A DNA stretch of 64,000 nt, from the NCBI RefSeq assembly GCF_000336775.1, contig NZ_AOLJ01000015.1, positions 62,001 to 126,000 of the forward strand, in the 5' to 3' direction. The stretch's first letter is position 1. The number at the start of each line of letters is the position of its first letter. The position numbers and the translations under genes were made by a program. This document shows positions 26,204 through 35,293 of this stretch, piece after piece. Below the pieces are notes generated by a model. It saw nothing but the letters and a program-made list of their open reading frames with translations. It made no database searches and was not told the origin of the DNA. Source of the DNA: Haloferax gibbonsii ATCC 33959 (GTDB lineage Archaea; Halobacteriota; Halobacteria; Halobacteriales; Haloferacaceae).

Positions 26204-27835
26204 CTACTGCTGGCTCATCGCGTACGCGTCGATGCGCTCGTCGGAGCGGGCCTCCCAGGCGATGGCGTCGTTGACGCCGTAGACGCTGTACTGCTGGTTC
26301 AGGAATATCCACGGGCACTGCTCGTGGGCCATCGCGTTCGCCTCCTGGAGGGTCGCCTCGCGCTCCTCGCCGGACTGGTTGCCGGCCTGTTCGAGCAGCG
26401 CGTCGAACTCCTCGTTTTGCCACGTCGTGAGCGTCCCGTCGGAGGCGAGAAGCGCCTCCATGACGAGGCCGCCGTCGAACGTCGCCTCGCCCCAGCCGAT
26501 GAGGAACCACGGCGGGCGGGCCTCGATGCTGCCCGCGAGCAGTTCGTCCACGAGCGACCCGAAGTCGCGCTGGCGAACCGTCGCCGTGACGTTCGGTAGC
26601 TCGTCGATGTAGCCCGCGACCGCCTGCGCGATTTCGAGGTCCTTCAGGTAGCGGCCGACCGGCGTGTTGAGTTCGATCTCCGCGCCGGCGTAGCCGGACT
26701 CTTCGACCAACTGCTCCGCCTGGTCCGGGTCGTACGGGTACGGGTCGAGGTCGGGGTTGTGGCCGACGAACTCGGGGAGCGTCGGCTGGCCCGTCTGCGC
26801 GCCGAAGCCGCCGAGGACGTTCTGGACGATGCTCTCGAGGTCGATGGCGTAGTTCATCGCCTGCCGGAACTCGACCGAGTCGAACGGTTCGACGTCGTAG
26901 CGCATCCCGTTGTAGATGATGCGGGTCGACGGGGCCGCGGCGACGCGCGCGTTGTCGGAGTTGGTGACGCGCTGGACCTCCTGGGGCGGGACGTTGACGA
27001 TGAGGTCGGTCTCGCCCTGCAGGAGTTGGTTGACGCGAGTGCTGGCCTCGGACGCCGCGCGGAAGGTGAGGGTGTCGACCGCCGCGGGCTCCTGCCAGTA
27101 GTCCTCGTACGCCGTGAGGACGACCTCCTCGTCTTCGGTGTACGAATCGAGTTGGAACGGTCCGGTACCGTTCATGTTCTGACCGATGTACGCCTTGTCG
27201 TTCTCCTCGACCCACGACTGCTGCATCACGTCGAGGTAGGTCGCGAACTCGGAGAACACGATGGGGTTGAGCGAGGAGTTGTTGACCTTGACGGCGTTCT
27301 CGCCCTCGATGACTTCCGCGCCGGCGACGCCGGCGAGTTGGTCGCTCTGCGGACTGGCGAAGCTCACCTCCTCGTCGACGACGCGGTTGATGCTGTACGC
27401 GACGTCCTCGGGGGTGAGTTCGTCGCCGTTGTGGAACGTGACGTCCTCGCGGAGGTCGAACCGGACCGCGTTCTCCCCGTCGATGCGCTCGTAGTTCGTC
27501 CCCAGTGCGGTCTGAATCGACCCCGCCGCGTCGCGGGTCAGGACGCCCTCGTACGCGTGGAGGACGACGATGTCGGTCGTCGTCTCGCGGTGGTCGTGCG
27601 GGTCGAGGCCGGAGGGCATCTGGCCCTGCGTGATGGTCACGTCGAACGAGCCGCTGTCCTCGGTCGTCGTCGTTTCGGTGGTCTCGGTCTCCTCGCCGCC
27701 GGTCGTCGTCGTTTCGGTGGTCTCGGTCTCCTCGCCGCCGCCGCCGGAACAGCCCGCGAGCGCCGCCGACGCCGCCGCGCCGCCTGCCAACTTAATGTAC
27801 GACCGTCGACTAATGTGTGAATTGGTATCAGCCAT
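26204..27835 (-). CDS. dppA: Peptide-binding lipoprotein of ABC importer (family 5)
   Basis: A 543-residue extracellular solute-binding protein. The N-terminus has a Tat motif (SRRSYIKLAGG) and lipobox LAGC, so it is folded before export and lipid-anchored. A Thr/Glu linker follows, built from a perfect 39-bp tandem duplication. The family 5 core is clear: SGLDPHDHR, RFDLREDVTFHNGDELTPEDV, YNGMRYDVEPFDSVEFRQA (quoted in parts). The start at 27835 lies about 29 bases from a TATA box. Likely cargo is di- or oligopeptides, but nickel or sugars are possible for this family. Confidence 0.94.
   Translation of the reverse strand: MADTNSHISRRSYIKLAGGAAASAALAGCSGGGGEETETTETTTTGGEETETTETTTTEDSGSFDVTITQGQMPSGLDPHDHRETTTDIVVLHAYEGVLTRDAAGSIQTALGTNYERIDGENAVRFDLREDVTFHNGDELTPEDVAYSINRVVDEEVSFASPQSDQLAGVAGAEVIEGENAVKVNNSSLNPIVFSEFATYLDVMQQSWVEENDKAYIGQNMNGTGPFQLDSYTEDEEVVLTAYEDYWQEPAAVDTLTFRAASEASTRVNQLLQGETDLIVNVPPQEVQRVTNSDNARVAAAPSTRIIYNGMRYDVEPFDSVEFRQAMNYAIDLESIVQNVLGGFGAQTGQPTLPEFVGHNPDLDPYPYDPDQAEQLVEESGYAGAEIELNTPVGRYLKDLEIAQAVAGYIDELPNVTATVRQRDFGSLVDELLAGSIEARPPWFLIGWGEATFDGGLVMEALLASDGTLTTWQNEEFDALLEQAGNQSGEEREATLQEANAMAHEQCPWIFLNQQYSVYGVNDAIAWEARSDERIDAYAMSQQ
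27662..27739 (-). repeat. Perfect 39-bp tandem duplication in the dppA linker
   Basis: Copies at 27662-27700 and 27701-27739 are identical and encode 13-residue Glu/Thr/Gly units in the disordered linker after the lipid anchor. The frame is preserved. Confidence 0.9.
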
Positions 27836-27860
27836 CGAAGGTAGATTGCGTCGGTCGTTC

Positions 27861-27868
27861 TTATATCC
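27861..27868 (-). promoter_or_regulatory. TATA box of the dpp operon
   Basis: GGATATAA on the minus strand sits about 29 bases before the dppA ATG, implying a leaderless or nearly leaderless mRNA. Confidence 0.6.
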
Positions 27869-27958
27869 ATTGCCTGTGATTCGGCTCCCGCATAGCGTTC
27901 TGCCCATATATTGTGCGCAGTTATGCTCCCGAGTCATCACCCCCCGAACACGGGGTAC

Positions 27959-27967
27959 GTTTATTAG
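27959..27967 (+). promoter_or_regulatory. TATA box of the RNase H-like gene
   Basis: TTTATTA at 27960-27966 lies 27 bases before the ATG at 27990, the exact spacing of a leaderless archaeal promoter. It decides the start of that gene. Confidence 0.65.
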
Positions 27968-27989
27968 GGACTATCGCCGAACGATTCGT

Positions 27990-28628
27990 ATGGCCGTGAC
28001 CGGCCGTCCCACACTTCGGGACTTGTTCGACGAGTCGCCGACGCCTCACATCGCACACCCGCCGCGCACGCACCAACGACACTTCTACGTCGCGACGGAC
28101 GGGTCGTACCGCCCGAACGGCGGCGGACTCGGTGCGGTGATAGAGACCCGCGACGGCGAGCGAGTCGCCCGTATCGCGCTCCCAGACGTGCCGCCGAACA
28201 ACAACGTCTCGGAGTATCGCGCGCTCCACCTCGGACTGGACGTGCTCGCCAATCGCGCGCCGCCGGGCGCTCGCGTCGGCGTCCTCGTCGACCACGACGA
28301 CCTCGCCGCGAACGTCAACAACGCGGTGCTCGCCGGCGACCATCCCGACTGGAAGTCGCCGAAGCGCATCGTCGTTCCCGCCGGCAGCGAACACCACTGG
28401 CGGGGGATTCAGGCCCGCATCGCCGGGTTCAAAGAGCTTCGCGCCGCGCGAATCGACAGCCGCGAGAACCCCGCGCACCCGCTGGCGAACGCGCCGGGGG
28501 AGTACGAACACGTCAACCGGCGGCCCGACCGCTGCGTGCTCCCCGACCCACCGGAGTTCGACACGGACTCCGGCACGGACGTGAGCTATCTCCCGCCCTC
28601 GCGGTTCGAGGGACGCGCGAGCGACTGA
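27990..28628 (+). CDS. RNase H-like domain protein
   Basis: A 212-residue cytoplasmic protein. After an N-terminal segment of about 25 residues, the RNase H fold begins HFYVATDGSYRPNGGG, with the first catalytic Asp. The catalytic Glu is in NNVSEYRALHLGL, and Asp residues lie in VLVDHDDLAANVNN. The region ENPAHPLANAPGEY resembles the last motif near the fourth carboxylate. A role in cleaving RNA of RNA-DNA hybrids is likely. The C-terminus has an acidic extension. Most RNase HI proteins are about 150 residues, so both ends are extended. Confidence 0.8.
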   Translation: MAVTGRPTLRDLFDESPTPHIAHPPRTHQRHFYVATDGSYRPNGGGLGAVIETRDGERVARIALPDVPPNNNVSEYRALHLGLDVLANRAPPGARVGVLVDHDDLAANVNNAVLAGDHPDWKSPKRIVVPAGSEHHWRGIQARIAGFKELRAARIDSRENPAHPLANAPGEYEHVNRRPDRCVLPDPPEFDTDSGTDVSYLPPSRFEGRASD

Positions 28629-28775
28629 GCGCGAGGCGTCGACGGCGACCGCGTTCGCCCCCGCCTCCGTCGGGTGGGCCGCCGAGCGCGAGCCGTCTCA
28701 TCGGGCCGTCGCCTCGTCGACGGCCGGTCACTACTTCGTCAAAAAGTTGACAACGCGGAGCGACGACGCTATCGC

Positions 28776-29483
28776 ATGGACTCCGCGGAGACCGTCGACA
28801 CGTTCGACCCGCGGCGACGCGGACTCTCGCCGCTCGGCGCGGCCGCGAGACGCCACGCACGCCGACTCGTCGCCACCGGCCTCTCGACGGCCGGTTTCGT
28901 CTTCGCCGCCGTCCGCGACCCCGGAATCCTGTCACCGGCCGCCGGCGTCTCACCGACCGCCGGTGTTTCGACGGATGTCGTTACCGCCGGCGGCCCGGCC
29001 TTGCTCGTTCGCCTCGAACTGGGCGTGCTCGCCGGCCTCCTCGCCGCCGGCGCTTCGCTCGTGTTTCTCGCCCAGCGCGACCCCGCAGTCGATATCCGCG
29101 CCGCGTGGGGCTGGTTCGCGCTCGCCGCCGCGGGGTTCCTCGTCGGAACCGCCGCCGCGCGTCAGGTCGCGCCCGCGCTCTTCGACCTCCTGGTCGAGTG
29201 GGGCCGCGTTACGGCCGACTCCCGCCAGTCGGCGCTCGAACTCGAACTGTTCTTCCCGGCCGCGGTCGGCGGCGGCGCGGCCGTCGCTCCGCTCTTGCTC
29301 GGATTACGCCGCGCCGGCGCGCTCTCTCGTCGACTCGCCGGCGGGACGAGAGGGCTGTCGCTCCTCTGTCTCGTCGCCTTCGCCGCGTGTTTCTCGCCGC
29401 CGGACTCGACGACGTTCGCGCTCTACGCGGCCCCGCCCGCGGTCGGACTGGGCGTCGCCGTCGCGTGGGTCGAGTTCGGGTGA
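28776..29483 (+). CDS. Hypothetical multi-pass membrane protein
   Basis: 235 residues with hydrophobic stretches near residues 43-60, 80-100, 112-132, 160-180 and 195-232, Ala/Gly-rich and with a charged N-terminus. No conserved motif was recognised. The start at 28776 avoids an unlikely Arg-rich N-terminal extension. It ends just before the duplicated maeB tail. Confidence 0.6.
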   Translation: MDSAETVDTFDPRRRGLSPLGAAARRHARRLVATGLSTAGFVFAAVRDPGILSPAAGVSPTAGVSTDVVTAGGPALLVRLELGVLAGLLAAGASLVFLAQRDPAVDIRAAWGWFALAAAGFLVGTAAARQVAPALFDLLVEWGRVTADSRQSALELELFFPAAVGGGAAVAPLLLGLRRAGALSRRLAGGTRGLSLLCLVAFAACFSPPDSTTFALYAAPPAVGLGVAVAWVEFG

Positions 29484-29521
29484 GCGACTCGCCGAAAAAT
29501 CCGAAGACCGACTGCGCGTTA

Positions 29522-29697
29522 CGTTACTCTTCTTCCTGCGCGTCCACGACCGCCGTCGCCGCCAGCTCGAACGACCAGCTTTTTTCGGTTCGGGTTCGCT
29601 CCGCTCACCCTCCCCGGAAAAAGCTGGACCAAAAAATCCCTCGCTTCGCTCGGGTCCGTTACTCTTCCTGCGCGTCCACGACCGCCGTCGCCGCCAG
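29522..29697. repeat. Duplicated 3' end of maeB flanking a hairpin element
   Basis: The 41 bases at 29657-29697, which hold the last codons and stop of maeB, recur at 29522-29565 with one extra triplet. Between the copies lies a 91-base segment with the inverted repeat agcttttttc/gaaaaagct. The outer copy would still encode [13 protein letters not shown] and a stop if read in frame. Confidence 0.9.
29579..29654 (-). terminator. Probable maeB terminator
   Basis: Downstream of maeB on the minus strand there is a short G/C hairpin (cccgagcgaagcgaggg), then T6 at 29631-29636. A larger inverted repeat follows, with arms AGCTTTTT and AAAAAGCT. Confidence 0.55.
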
Positions 29698-31914
29698 ATT
29701 GACGATGTCTTTGACTTCGTCGCCGCGCTGGAGGACGTGGACCGGCTTGTCCATGCCGACGAGCATCGGACCGATGGCCTCCGCGCCGCCGAGGCGCTGG
29801 AGGAGCTTGTAACCGATGTTACCCGCTTCGAGGTTCGGGAAGACGAGCAGGTTCGCGGGGTCGTCGAGCTCCGCGAAGTCGTAGGTGCCTTCGAGGATGT
29901 CCTCGACGAGGGCGGTGTCGGCCTGCATCTCGCCGTCGACCGGGAAGTCAACGGCGGGGTCGTCCTGCAGGAGCGCCGCGGCGTCGCGGGGCTTGCGCGT
30001 CCCCTCGTTCGTGACGCTCCCGAAGTTGGAGTACGAGAGCAGCGCCGCGCGGGGTTCGACGTTGAACTGGCGGGCCAGCTCCGCCGTGTGCTTCGTAATC
30101 TCCGCGAGAATCTCCTCGTCGGGGTCGAGGTTGACCGTCGTGTCGGCGCAGAAGACGACGCGGTTCTTGAACGTCATCATGTAGACGCCGGCCGCGTAGT
30201 TGGCGTCGTCGGCCGTGCCGATAATCTGCAGCGGCGGGCGGAGCGCCGAGGGGTAGTGGTGAGTCAGCCCCGTCAGCATCGCGTCCGCGTCGCCGACCTC
30301 GACCATGACGCTGGCGAAGTAGTTCGAGTCGCGGCGGACGAGTTCCTCCGCTTCGGACTTCGTGATTCCCTTGCGCTGGCGAAGCTCGTAGAGGCGGTCG
30401 ACGTAGTGGTCCCACTCGCCGTCGCGGGGATTGGCGATGGTCGGGTCGAAGTCGAGGCCCAACTCCTCCGCCTTGCGCAGAATCGTCGTCGTCTTCCCGA
30501 CGAGGATGGGCTCGGCGATTCCCTCCTCCTGCATCTGGTAGGCGGCGCGAATCATCTTCTCGTTGGAGCCCTCGGCGAGGGCGACCCGCTTGGGGTTCGA
30601 CTTCGCCTTGTTGAGGACGACGCGCATCATCTCGCGGGACTTCCCGAGCCGGGCTTCGAGGCGCTCGCGGTACGCGTTCATGTCGAGGCGCTTGCGAGCC
30701 GCGCCGGAGGTCATCGCCGCCTGCGCGACCGCGGGTGCGACTTCGAACAGCACGCGGGGGTCGAGCGGCTTGGGAATGACGTAGTCGGCACCGAACTGGA
30801 GCGGGTGGTCGCCGTAGGCCTTCACGACCGCGTCTGGCACGTCCTGTCGGGCGAGTTCGGCGAGCGCCTCGGCGGCCGCGCGCTTCATCGCCTCGTTAAT
30901 CTCGGTCGCGCGCACGTCGAGCGCGCCGCGGAAGATGAAGGGGAACCCGAGGACGTTGTTGACTTGGTTCGGGTAGTCGGAGCGCCCGGTCGCCATGATG
31001 ACGGTGTCCTCGCGGGCCTCTTTCGCGTCCTCGTAGGTGATTTCGGGGTCCGGGTTGGCCATCGCGAAGATGACGGGGTTGTCGGCCATCGACCGCACCA
31101 TCTCCTGGCTGACGACGCCGCCGACCGAGAGCCCCGCGAGAACGTCCGCACCCTCCATGGCGTCGGAGAGCGAGCCCTCGTCGACCGGCTTGGCGAACTC
31201 GGCTTTGTACTTGTTGACGTCGCCCGCTTCGACGCGCGACTCGGTGATGATTCCCGAGGAGTCGCACATCGTGATGTTCTCCTTTTTCGCGCCGAGGGAG
31301 ACGTAGAACCGCGCCGTCGCGAGCGCGGACGCGCCCGCGCCGGAGAAGACGATGTCGAGGTCGTCGAGGTCCTTGTCCACGATGTCGGCGGCGTTCAGAA
31401 GCGCCGCGCCGGAGATGATGGCCGTGCCGTGCTGGTCGTCGTGGAACACGGGGATGTCCATCTGTTCACGGAGCTGTCGTTCGATTTCGAAGCACTCCGG
31501 GGCCTTGATGTCCTCCAGATTGATGCCGCCGAACGTCGGCTCCATGGCCTTCGTCGCCGCCACGAAGTCGTCCACGTCGGCGATGTCGAGTTCGACGTCG
31601 AACACGTCGATGTCGGCGAAGCGCTTGAACAGCACGCCCTTGCCCTCCATCACCGGCTTCGACGCCTGCGCCCCGATGTCCCCCAGCCCGAGGACGGCGG
31701 AGCCGTTCGAGACGACGCCGACGAGGTTGCCCTTCGCCGTGTACTCGTAGGCGGCGTCTTCGTCCTCCGCGATGTCGAGACACGGCGCGGCCACGCCCGG
31801 CGAGTACGCCAGGCTCAGGTCGCGCTGCGTATTCGTCGGCTTCGTCGTCGCAATCTCGATTTTTCCGGGCGGGTCTTGTCTGTGATATTCCCGTGAGTCG
31901 TCGTCCAGTCCCAT
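29659..31914 (-). CDS. maeB: NADP-dependent malic enzyme with phosphotransacetylase-like domain
   Basis: Oxidatively decarboxylates malate to pyruvate, linking the TCA cycle to gluconeogenesis and NADPH supply. The 751-residue MaeB architecture is a malic enzyme domain (about 1-400: [47 protein letters not shown]) followed by a phosphotransacetylase-like domain (about 420-740: [38 protein letters not shown]). The second domain is regulatory in bacterial MaeB. The start at 31914 fits a TATA-like element about 30 bases upstream; an ATG three codons earlier is possible. Confidence 0.96.
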   Translation of the reverse strand: MGLDDDSREYHRQDPPGKIEIATTKPTNTQRDLSLAYSPGVAAPCLDIAEDEDAAYEYTAKGNLVGVVSNGSAVLGLGDIGAQASKPVMEGKGVLFKRFADIDVFDVELDIADVDDFVAATKAMEPTFGGINLEDIKAPECFEIERQLREQMDIPVFHDDQHGTAIISGAALLNAADIVDKDLDDLDIVFSGAGASALATARFYVSLGAKKENITMCDSSGIITESRVEAGDVNKYKAEFAKPVDEGSLSDAMEGADVLAGLSVGGVVSQEMVRSMADNPVIFAMANPDPEITYEDAKEAREDTVIMATGRSDYPNQVNNVLGFPFIFRGALDVRATEINEAMKRAAAEALAELARQDVPDAVVKAYGDHPLQFGADYVIPKPLDPRVLFEVAPAVAQAAMTSGAARKRLDMNAYRERLEARLGKSREMMRVVLNKAKSNPKRVALAEGSNEKMIRAAYQMQEEGIAEPILVGKTTTILRKAEELGLDFDPTIANPRDGEWDHYVDRLYELRQRKGITKSEAEELVRRDSNYFASVMVEVGDADAMLTGLTHHYPSALRPPLQIIGTADDANYAAGVYMMTFKNRVVFCADTTVNLDPDEEILAEITKHTAELARQFNVEPRAALLSYSNFGSVTNEGTRKPRDAAALLQDDPAVDFPVDGEMQADTALVEDILEGTYDFAELDDPANLLVFPNLEAGNIGYKLLQRLGGAEAIGPMLVGMDKPVHVLQRGDEVKDIVNLAATAVVDAQEE

Positions 31915-31958
31915 GACCCACACGTCCTCACGCAGGGGGCAAAAAGCTATTCAACAAC

Positions 31959-31987
31959 GTCGAATTTTGACTTCGACAATAGTCGAA
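31959..31987. promoter_or_regulatory. Triple GTCGAA/TTCGAC half-site upstream of maeB
   Basis: GTCGAA (31959-31964), TTCGAC (31972-31977) and GTCGAA (31982-31987) form two overlapping inverted repeats immediately upstream of the maeB TATA region. They look like an operator or activator site; the binding protein is unknown. Confidence 0.5.
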
Positions 31988-32045
31988 TCCTCACCGGACG
32001 GCGGCGAGGTCGGGACGGCGAATCGACGCCGCTCCGCTCGAAAAA

Positions 32046-33152
32046 TTACTCCGTTTCGATGTGAAGAATTTCCGGGCGTTCGAGTTCGACGGTCCCCTCG
32101 GCGTCGGTCACGGTCCGGGTCGGCCAGCGACCGGTCGCGGTCAGCACTTCGACGCCCTCGTCGGTGACGAGCGCCGTGTCCTCGCTTTTCGCCCCCTGAA
32201 TGGTCGGGTTGTAGGCGTAACCCATCGGCGCGCGGACCTCGTCGTCGGCGTCGGGCGTGGCGAACCACTCGCGGCCGGCGAACCCGGCCGCGCCGCCCTG
32301 GTGGTGGTTCAGCCACTCCTCGGACTCGCCGACCGAGTCGTAGGCGTCGCGAATGGCGTCGAACACGTCGCCGGCGGTGCCGCCTTCCACGGCGGCCTTT
32401 CGGGTCGCGGCCAGCGCCTCCGTCTCGACCCGCATCGCCCCCTCGTGCCGGGTTTCGAGCCACTCGGGCGCGTCGAACGCGACGGTGCGCGTGCAACTCG
32501 CGTAGAGGCCGCCGCGCTGGGCCGTCACGGAGACGAGCGCGTAGTCGCCGAGTTCCTCCTGTTTGGGCGTGTAGTGGCGGTACTTCTGGACCCGCCGCCC
32601 GCTGCCGACGAGCACGACCGGCGCTTCGATACCCATCGCGCTGAGCGTGACTTTCAGACCGGAGGCGACCTCGTGTTCCGTGTCGCCCGGTTCGAGTTCG
32701 CGACAGACCCGCTCGACGGCGCTCGCCGCGTCGCGGCCGAGTTCGCGGTAGGCCTCGATGTCGGCGTCGGAAAGCGGCTGGCGGACGGCCGCGGCGTCCA
32801 CGTCCTCGAAGCCGGGCACGTCGAAGTCGGCGGCGGCGGGGGTCGGCGAGACCGCCTCGACGCCGGACGCCAGCGAGCCCTCGTACCACTGGAAGCGGTG
32901 GACGCGAACGTCCTCGTGGGGCACTTCCTCGTGGAGCAGCCGGGTCGCTTCGATGTTGTCCGTCACGACGTGGAACTCGTCGCCGTCGTAGCCGGCGGCG
33001 GCGACGCCCAAAGGCGAGTCGCGGTCGACGACGTTGTCGCCGCCGAGGAGCCACGCGAAGGAGTTCGGTCGGGCGAACCAGACCGCTTCGAGGCCGTTGT
33101 CGTCGAGGTAGCCATCGAGTCGGTCCGCTCGGGATTCGAGTCGCTCGTCCAT
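32046..33152 (-). CDS. M24-fold protein (Xaa-Pro peptidase/creatinase-like), metal ligands degenerate
   Basis: A 368-residue protein with the two-domain layout of aminopeptidase P/creatinase: an N-terminal domain (about 1-150), then the pita-bread fold. The TRTV motif is recognisable (YASCTRTV), but the two metal-binding Asp of the family appear as Ser (LVSV and YAS). The GHGIG-type His is replaced (NHHQGGAAGF). The last Glu region, AKSEDTALVTDEG, is kept. It may be a metal-independent hydrolase like creatinase, or non-catalytic. The start at 33152 is supported by the usual N-terminal helix MDERLESRADRLDGYL. Confidence 0.82.
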   Translation of the reverse strand: MDERLESRADRLDGYLDDNGLEAVWFARPNSFAWLLGGDNVVDRDSPLGVAAAGYDGDEFHVVTDNIEATRLLHEEVPHEDVRVHRFQWYEGSLASGVEAVSPTPAAADFDVPGFEDVDAAAVRQPLSDADIEAYRELGRDAASAVERVCRELEPGDTEHEVASGLKVTLSAMGIEAPVVLVGSGRRVQKYRHYTPKQEELGDYALVSVTAQRGGLYASCTRTVAFDAPEWLETRHEGAMRVETEALAATRKAAVEGGTAGDVFDAIRDAYDSVGESEEWLNHHQGGAAGFAGREWFATPDADDEVRAPMGYAYNPTIQGAKSEDTALVTDEGVEVLTATGRWPTRTVTDAEGTVELERPEILHIETE

Positions 33153-33300
33153 GTTCGCGCGTCCAACCGAACCGACTTGAATGGGACGGCTCGGACAAGT
33201 GGGACGAAGCCCGTCGGGGCGTCCGGAGCCGACCGGTTCCGACCGGTGCCAGCCACGGGGCGGCGCTCCGGAGCGACGCCTTCGAGGACCATACCGACGA

Positions 33301-33308
33301 GATATAAG
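33301..33308 (+). promoter_or_regulatory. TATA box of ctaA
   Basis: GATATAAG lies about 28 bases before the ATG at 33333, a leaderless arrangement that fixes the start. Confidence 0.65.
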
Positions 33309-33332
33309 TTCGCGCGGTCCCGACCCACGCGT

Positions 33333-34166
33333 ATGACACCTCGGCTTCGCCGCCTCCTCGCGGGGGCCGCCGCGATGACCGGCGTCCTGATGGTCCTCGG
33401 CGTGTACACCGCCGCCTCGGGGGCCGGCCTCACCTGCGCCGGGCGCTGGCCGTTCTGCGACGGCTTCCTCGGCCTGTTCCCGGCCAACTGGGGCAGCTTC
33501 ATCGAGTGGTTCCATCGCCTCGTCGCCATGCTCACCGGCTTCCTCATCCTCGGGACGACCGTGCAGGCGTGGCGCGAGGGCGTCGCGAAAGGCGTCCGCT
33601 ACGCGCTCGTCGTCGCCACGGTCATCCTCCCGTTCCAAATCGTCCTCGGGGCGCTCACCGTCACCGAGTACGAGTGGGTCATCCTCACCGCCCACTACGT
33701 GGTCGCGACCTCCATCTTCACCGCCGTCGTCGCCGCCGCGGCGTGGGGGCTCGTCGACCGCGGCATCCCCCGCATCGCCGACGCGGTGAGACTGGCGCTC
33801 GTCGGCGCGCCCGTCATGCTCGTCCTCGCGCCCCACGCGTTCGTCTCCTTCGGCCCGACGACGCAAGCGGTCTACTACGTCGTCGGCCTCGCCACCTACG
33901 CCGCGCTCCTCGCGGTCACTCTCTGGGCGAACGCCGCCCACGGCCCGCGGGCGGACGCCTACGGCCGGCTCAGATTCGTCACCGCGCCCGCGAGCGTCGT
34001 GGTCGTCGCGCTCCTCATCGCCGGCCGGCAGGTGTACGGCCCGGCGCTCGAACTCGCCCACCTCGGCGGGACGGTCCTCGCGCTCGTCCTCGTCGTCGGC
34101 GCGGCGGTGCTCGTCCGCGGCGGGCTTCCGGTACCGCAGGCCGGCGCGACGAACGACGCGGACTGA
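33333..34166 (+). CDS. ctaA: Heme A synthase (COX15/CtaA family)
   Basis: Oxidises the methyl group of heme O to the formyl group of heme A for terminal oxidases. The 277 residues form about eight membrane helices. Conserved features: an extracellular Cys pair in TCAGRWPFCDGF, and candidate heme-ligand His in EWFHRLVAML, ILTAHYVVAT, LAPHAFVSF and ELAHLGGTV. Helices 1-4 and 5-8 form the expected internal repeat. No oxidase or heme O synthase gene is adjacent. Confidence 0.92.
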   Translation: MTPRLRRLLAGAAAMTGVLMVLGVYTAASGAGLTCAGRWPFCDGFLGLFPANWGSFIEWFHRLVAMLTGFLILGTTVQAWREGVAKGVRYALVVATVILPFQIVLGALTVTEYEWVILTAHYVVATSIFTAVVAAAAWGLVDRGIPRIADAVRLALVGAPVMLVLAPHAFVSFGPTTQAVYYVVGLATYAALLAVTLWANAAHGPRADAYGRLRFVTAPASVVVVALLIAGRQVYGPALELAHLGGTVLALVLVVGAAVLVRGGLPVPQAGATNDAD

Positions 34167-34399
34167 CGAGCGGACCGCAACCAGATTTGTCGTGCGCTCG
34201 CCCGGGTGTCGGAGATGCCTTCAATACTCGTACTAATCGAGGCAATATTTACAACAGTATTGCCAGAAGTTGTACGACAATCCGAGACCAACGAAGGGGT
34301 GACGACGTTTCGCGGTTGGAGATATATCCCACCCATCTACACAATTCCCGGATATTTTTCGTCAATATCGGAACGAATTGACGAACGGACCGAAGAAGT
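34167..34399. other. A/T-richer intergenic region before the amino acid importer
   Basis: Holds a perfect GGCAATA/TATTGCC inverted repeat at 34241-34264 and an imperfect ccggatatt/aatatcgg repeat near 34348-34371. No gene is supported. Likely regulatory sequence for the downstream operon. Confidence 0.4.
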
Positions 34400-34407
34400 G
34401 TTATACG
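34400..34407 (+). promoter_or_regulatory. TATA box of the amino acid importer
   Basis: gttatacg at 34400-34407 is about 28 bases before the ATG at 34432, consistent with a leaderless transcript. Confidence 0.55.
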
Positions 34408-34431
34408 GGGCTGTGCTACCTGAGGGCTGTT

Positions 34432-35244
34432 ATGGAACGTCGCACCTTTCTGAAGGGCTCCGCCGGGGCCGCGGCCGCGTTCACGCTGGCCGGCTGTCTC
34501 GGCGGCGGCGGCAGCGGTAGCGAGACGATTACCATCGGCTCGGACATCCCGTACCGGCCGTTCGAGTACGAGACGACCGAGGGCGAACTCGTCGGCTTCG
34601 ACGTCGACATCGCGCAGGCCGTCTTCACCGACGAACTCGGCTACGAACACGAGTTCCAGAAGACGAGCTTCGACAGCATCATTCCCTCGCTCAACAACGG
34701 GAACTTCCGCGTCATCATGTCCGCGATGACCATCACCGAGGACCGCGCCGAGCAGATCGACTTCTCGGACCCGTACTTCACGGCGTACCAGACGGTCATC
34801 GTCCTCAACCAGAGCGACATCTCCTCGAAGGAGGACCTCCGGGGCGTCACCGTCGGCGTCCAGAAGGGGACGACCGGCGAGAGCGCCGCGACCAGCCTCA
34901 AAGAGGAGTTCGGCGGCGACCTGACGATTCAGAGCTACGACCAGGTGACCGGCGCGTTCGACGCGCTCCGGAACAACCAGGTCAGCGCGGTCGTCAACGA
35001 CAACACCGTCAACGCCGCGTTCGTCGAGCAGAGCGACAACGTCCGGTTCCTCGAGGGAGCCGGTGCCGCCGAAGAACAGGGCAAGGAGAACGCCCCGCCG
35101 TACCTCACCCTCACCGTCGAGGAGTACGGCATCGGCTTCCGGCAGGACGACGACGACCTCCGCGAGGAGGTCAACGGCGCGCTCCAGACCATCCGCGACA
35201 ACGGGACGTACGACGAGATTTACTCGGAGTACTTCTCCGGGTAA
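34432..35244 (+). CDS. Amino acid ABC transporter substrate-binding lipoprotein (family 3)
   Basis: A 270-residue extracellular receptor. The Tat-type signal ERRTFLKGSAGAAAAFTLAG is followed by the lipobox LAGC and a Gly/Ser linker. The core shows the family 3 patterns SDIPYRPFEY, LVGFDVDIAQAV, IMSAMTITEDRAEQIDFSDP and GVQKGTTGESAA. It binds a polar or charged amino acid; the sequence alone does not tell which. First of a three-gene operon with permease and ATPase. Confidence 0.94.
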   Translation: MERRTFLKGSAGAAAAFTLAGCLGGGGSGSETITIGSDIPYRPFEYETTEGELVGFDVDIAQAVFTDELGYEHEFQKTSFDSIIPSLNNGNFRVIMSAMTITEDRAEQIDFSDPYFTAYQTVIVLNQSDISSKEDLRGVTVGVQKGTTGESAATSLKEEFGGDLTIQSYDQVTGAFDALRNNQVSAVVNDNTVNAAFVEQSDNVRFLEGAGAAEEQGKENAPPYLTLTVEEYGIGFRQDDDDLREEVNGALQTIRDNGTYDEIYSEYFSG

Positions 35245-35293
35245 CCCGAACCAGGACGCGTTTTTTATCCCACTACCGTGAGAAACACTACCA

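Noticed and set aside
34206-34520. 104-codon ORF before the amino acid importer
   Set aside because: It runs into the binding-protein gene in the wrong frame and overlaps its TATA box.
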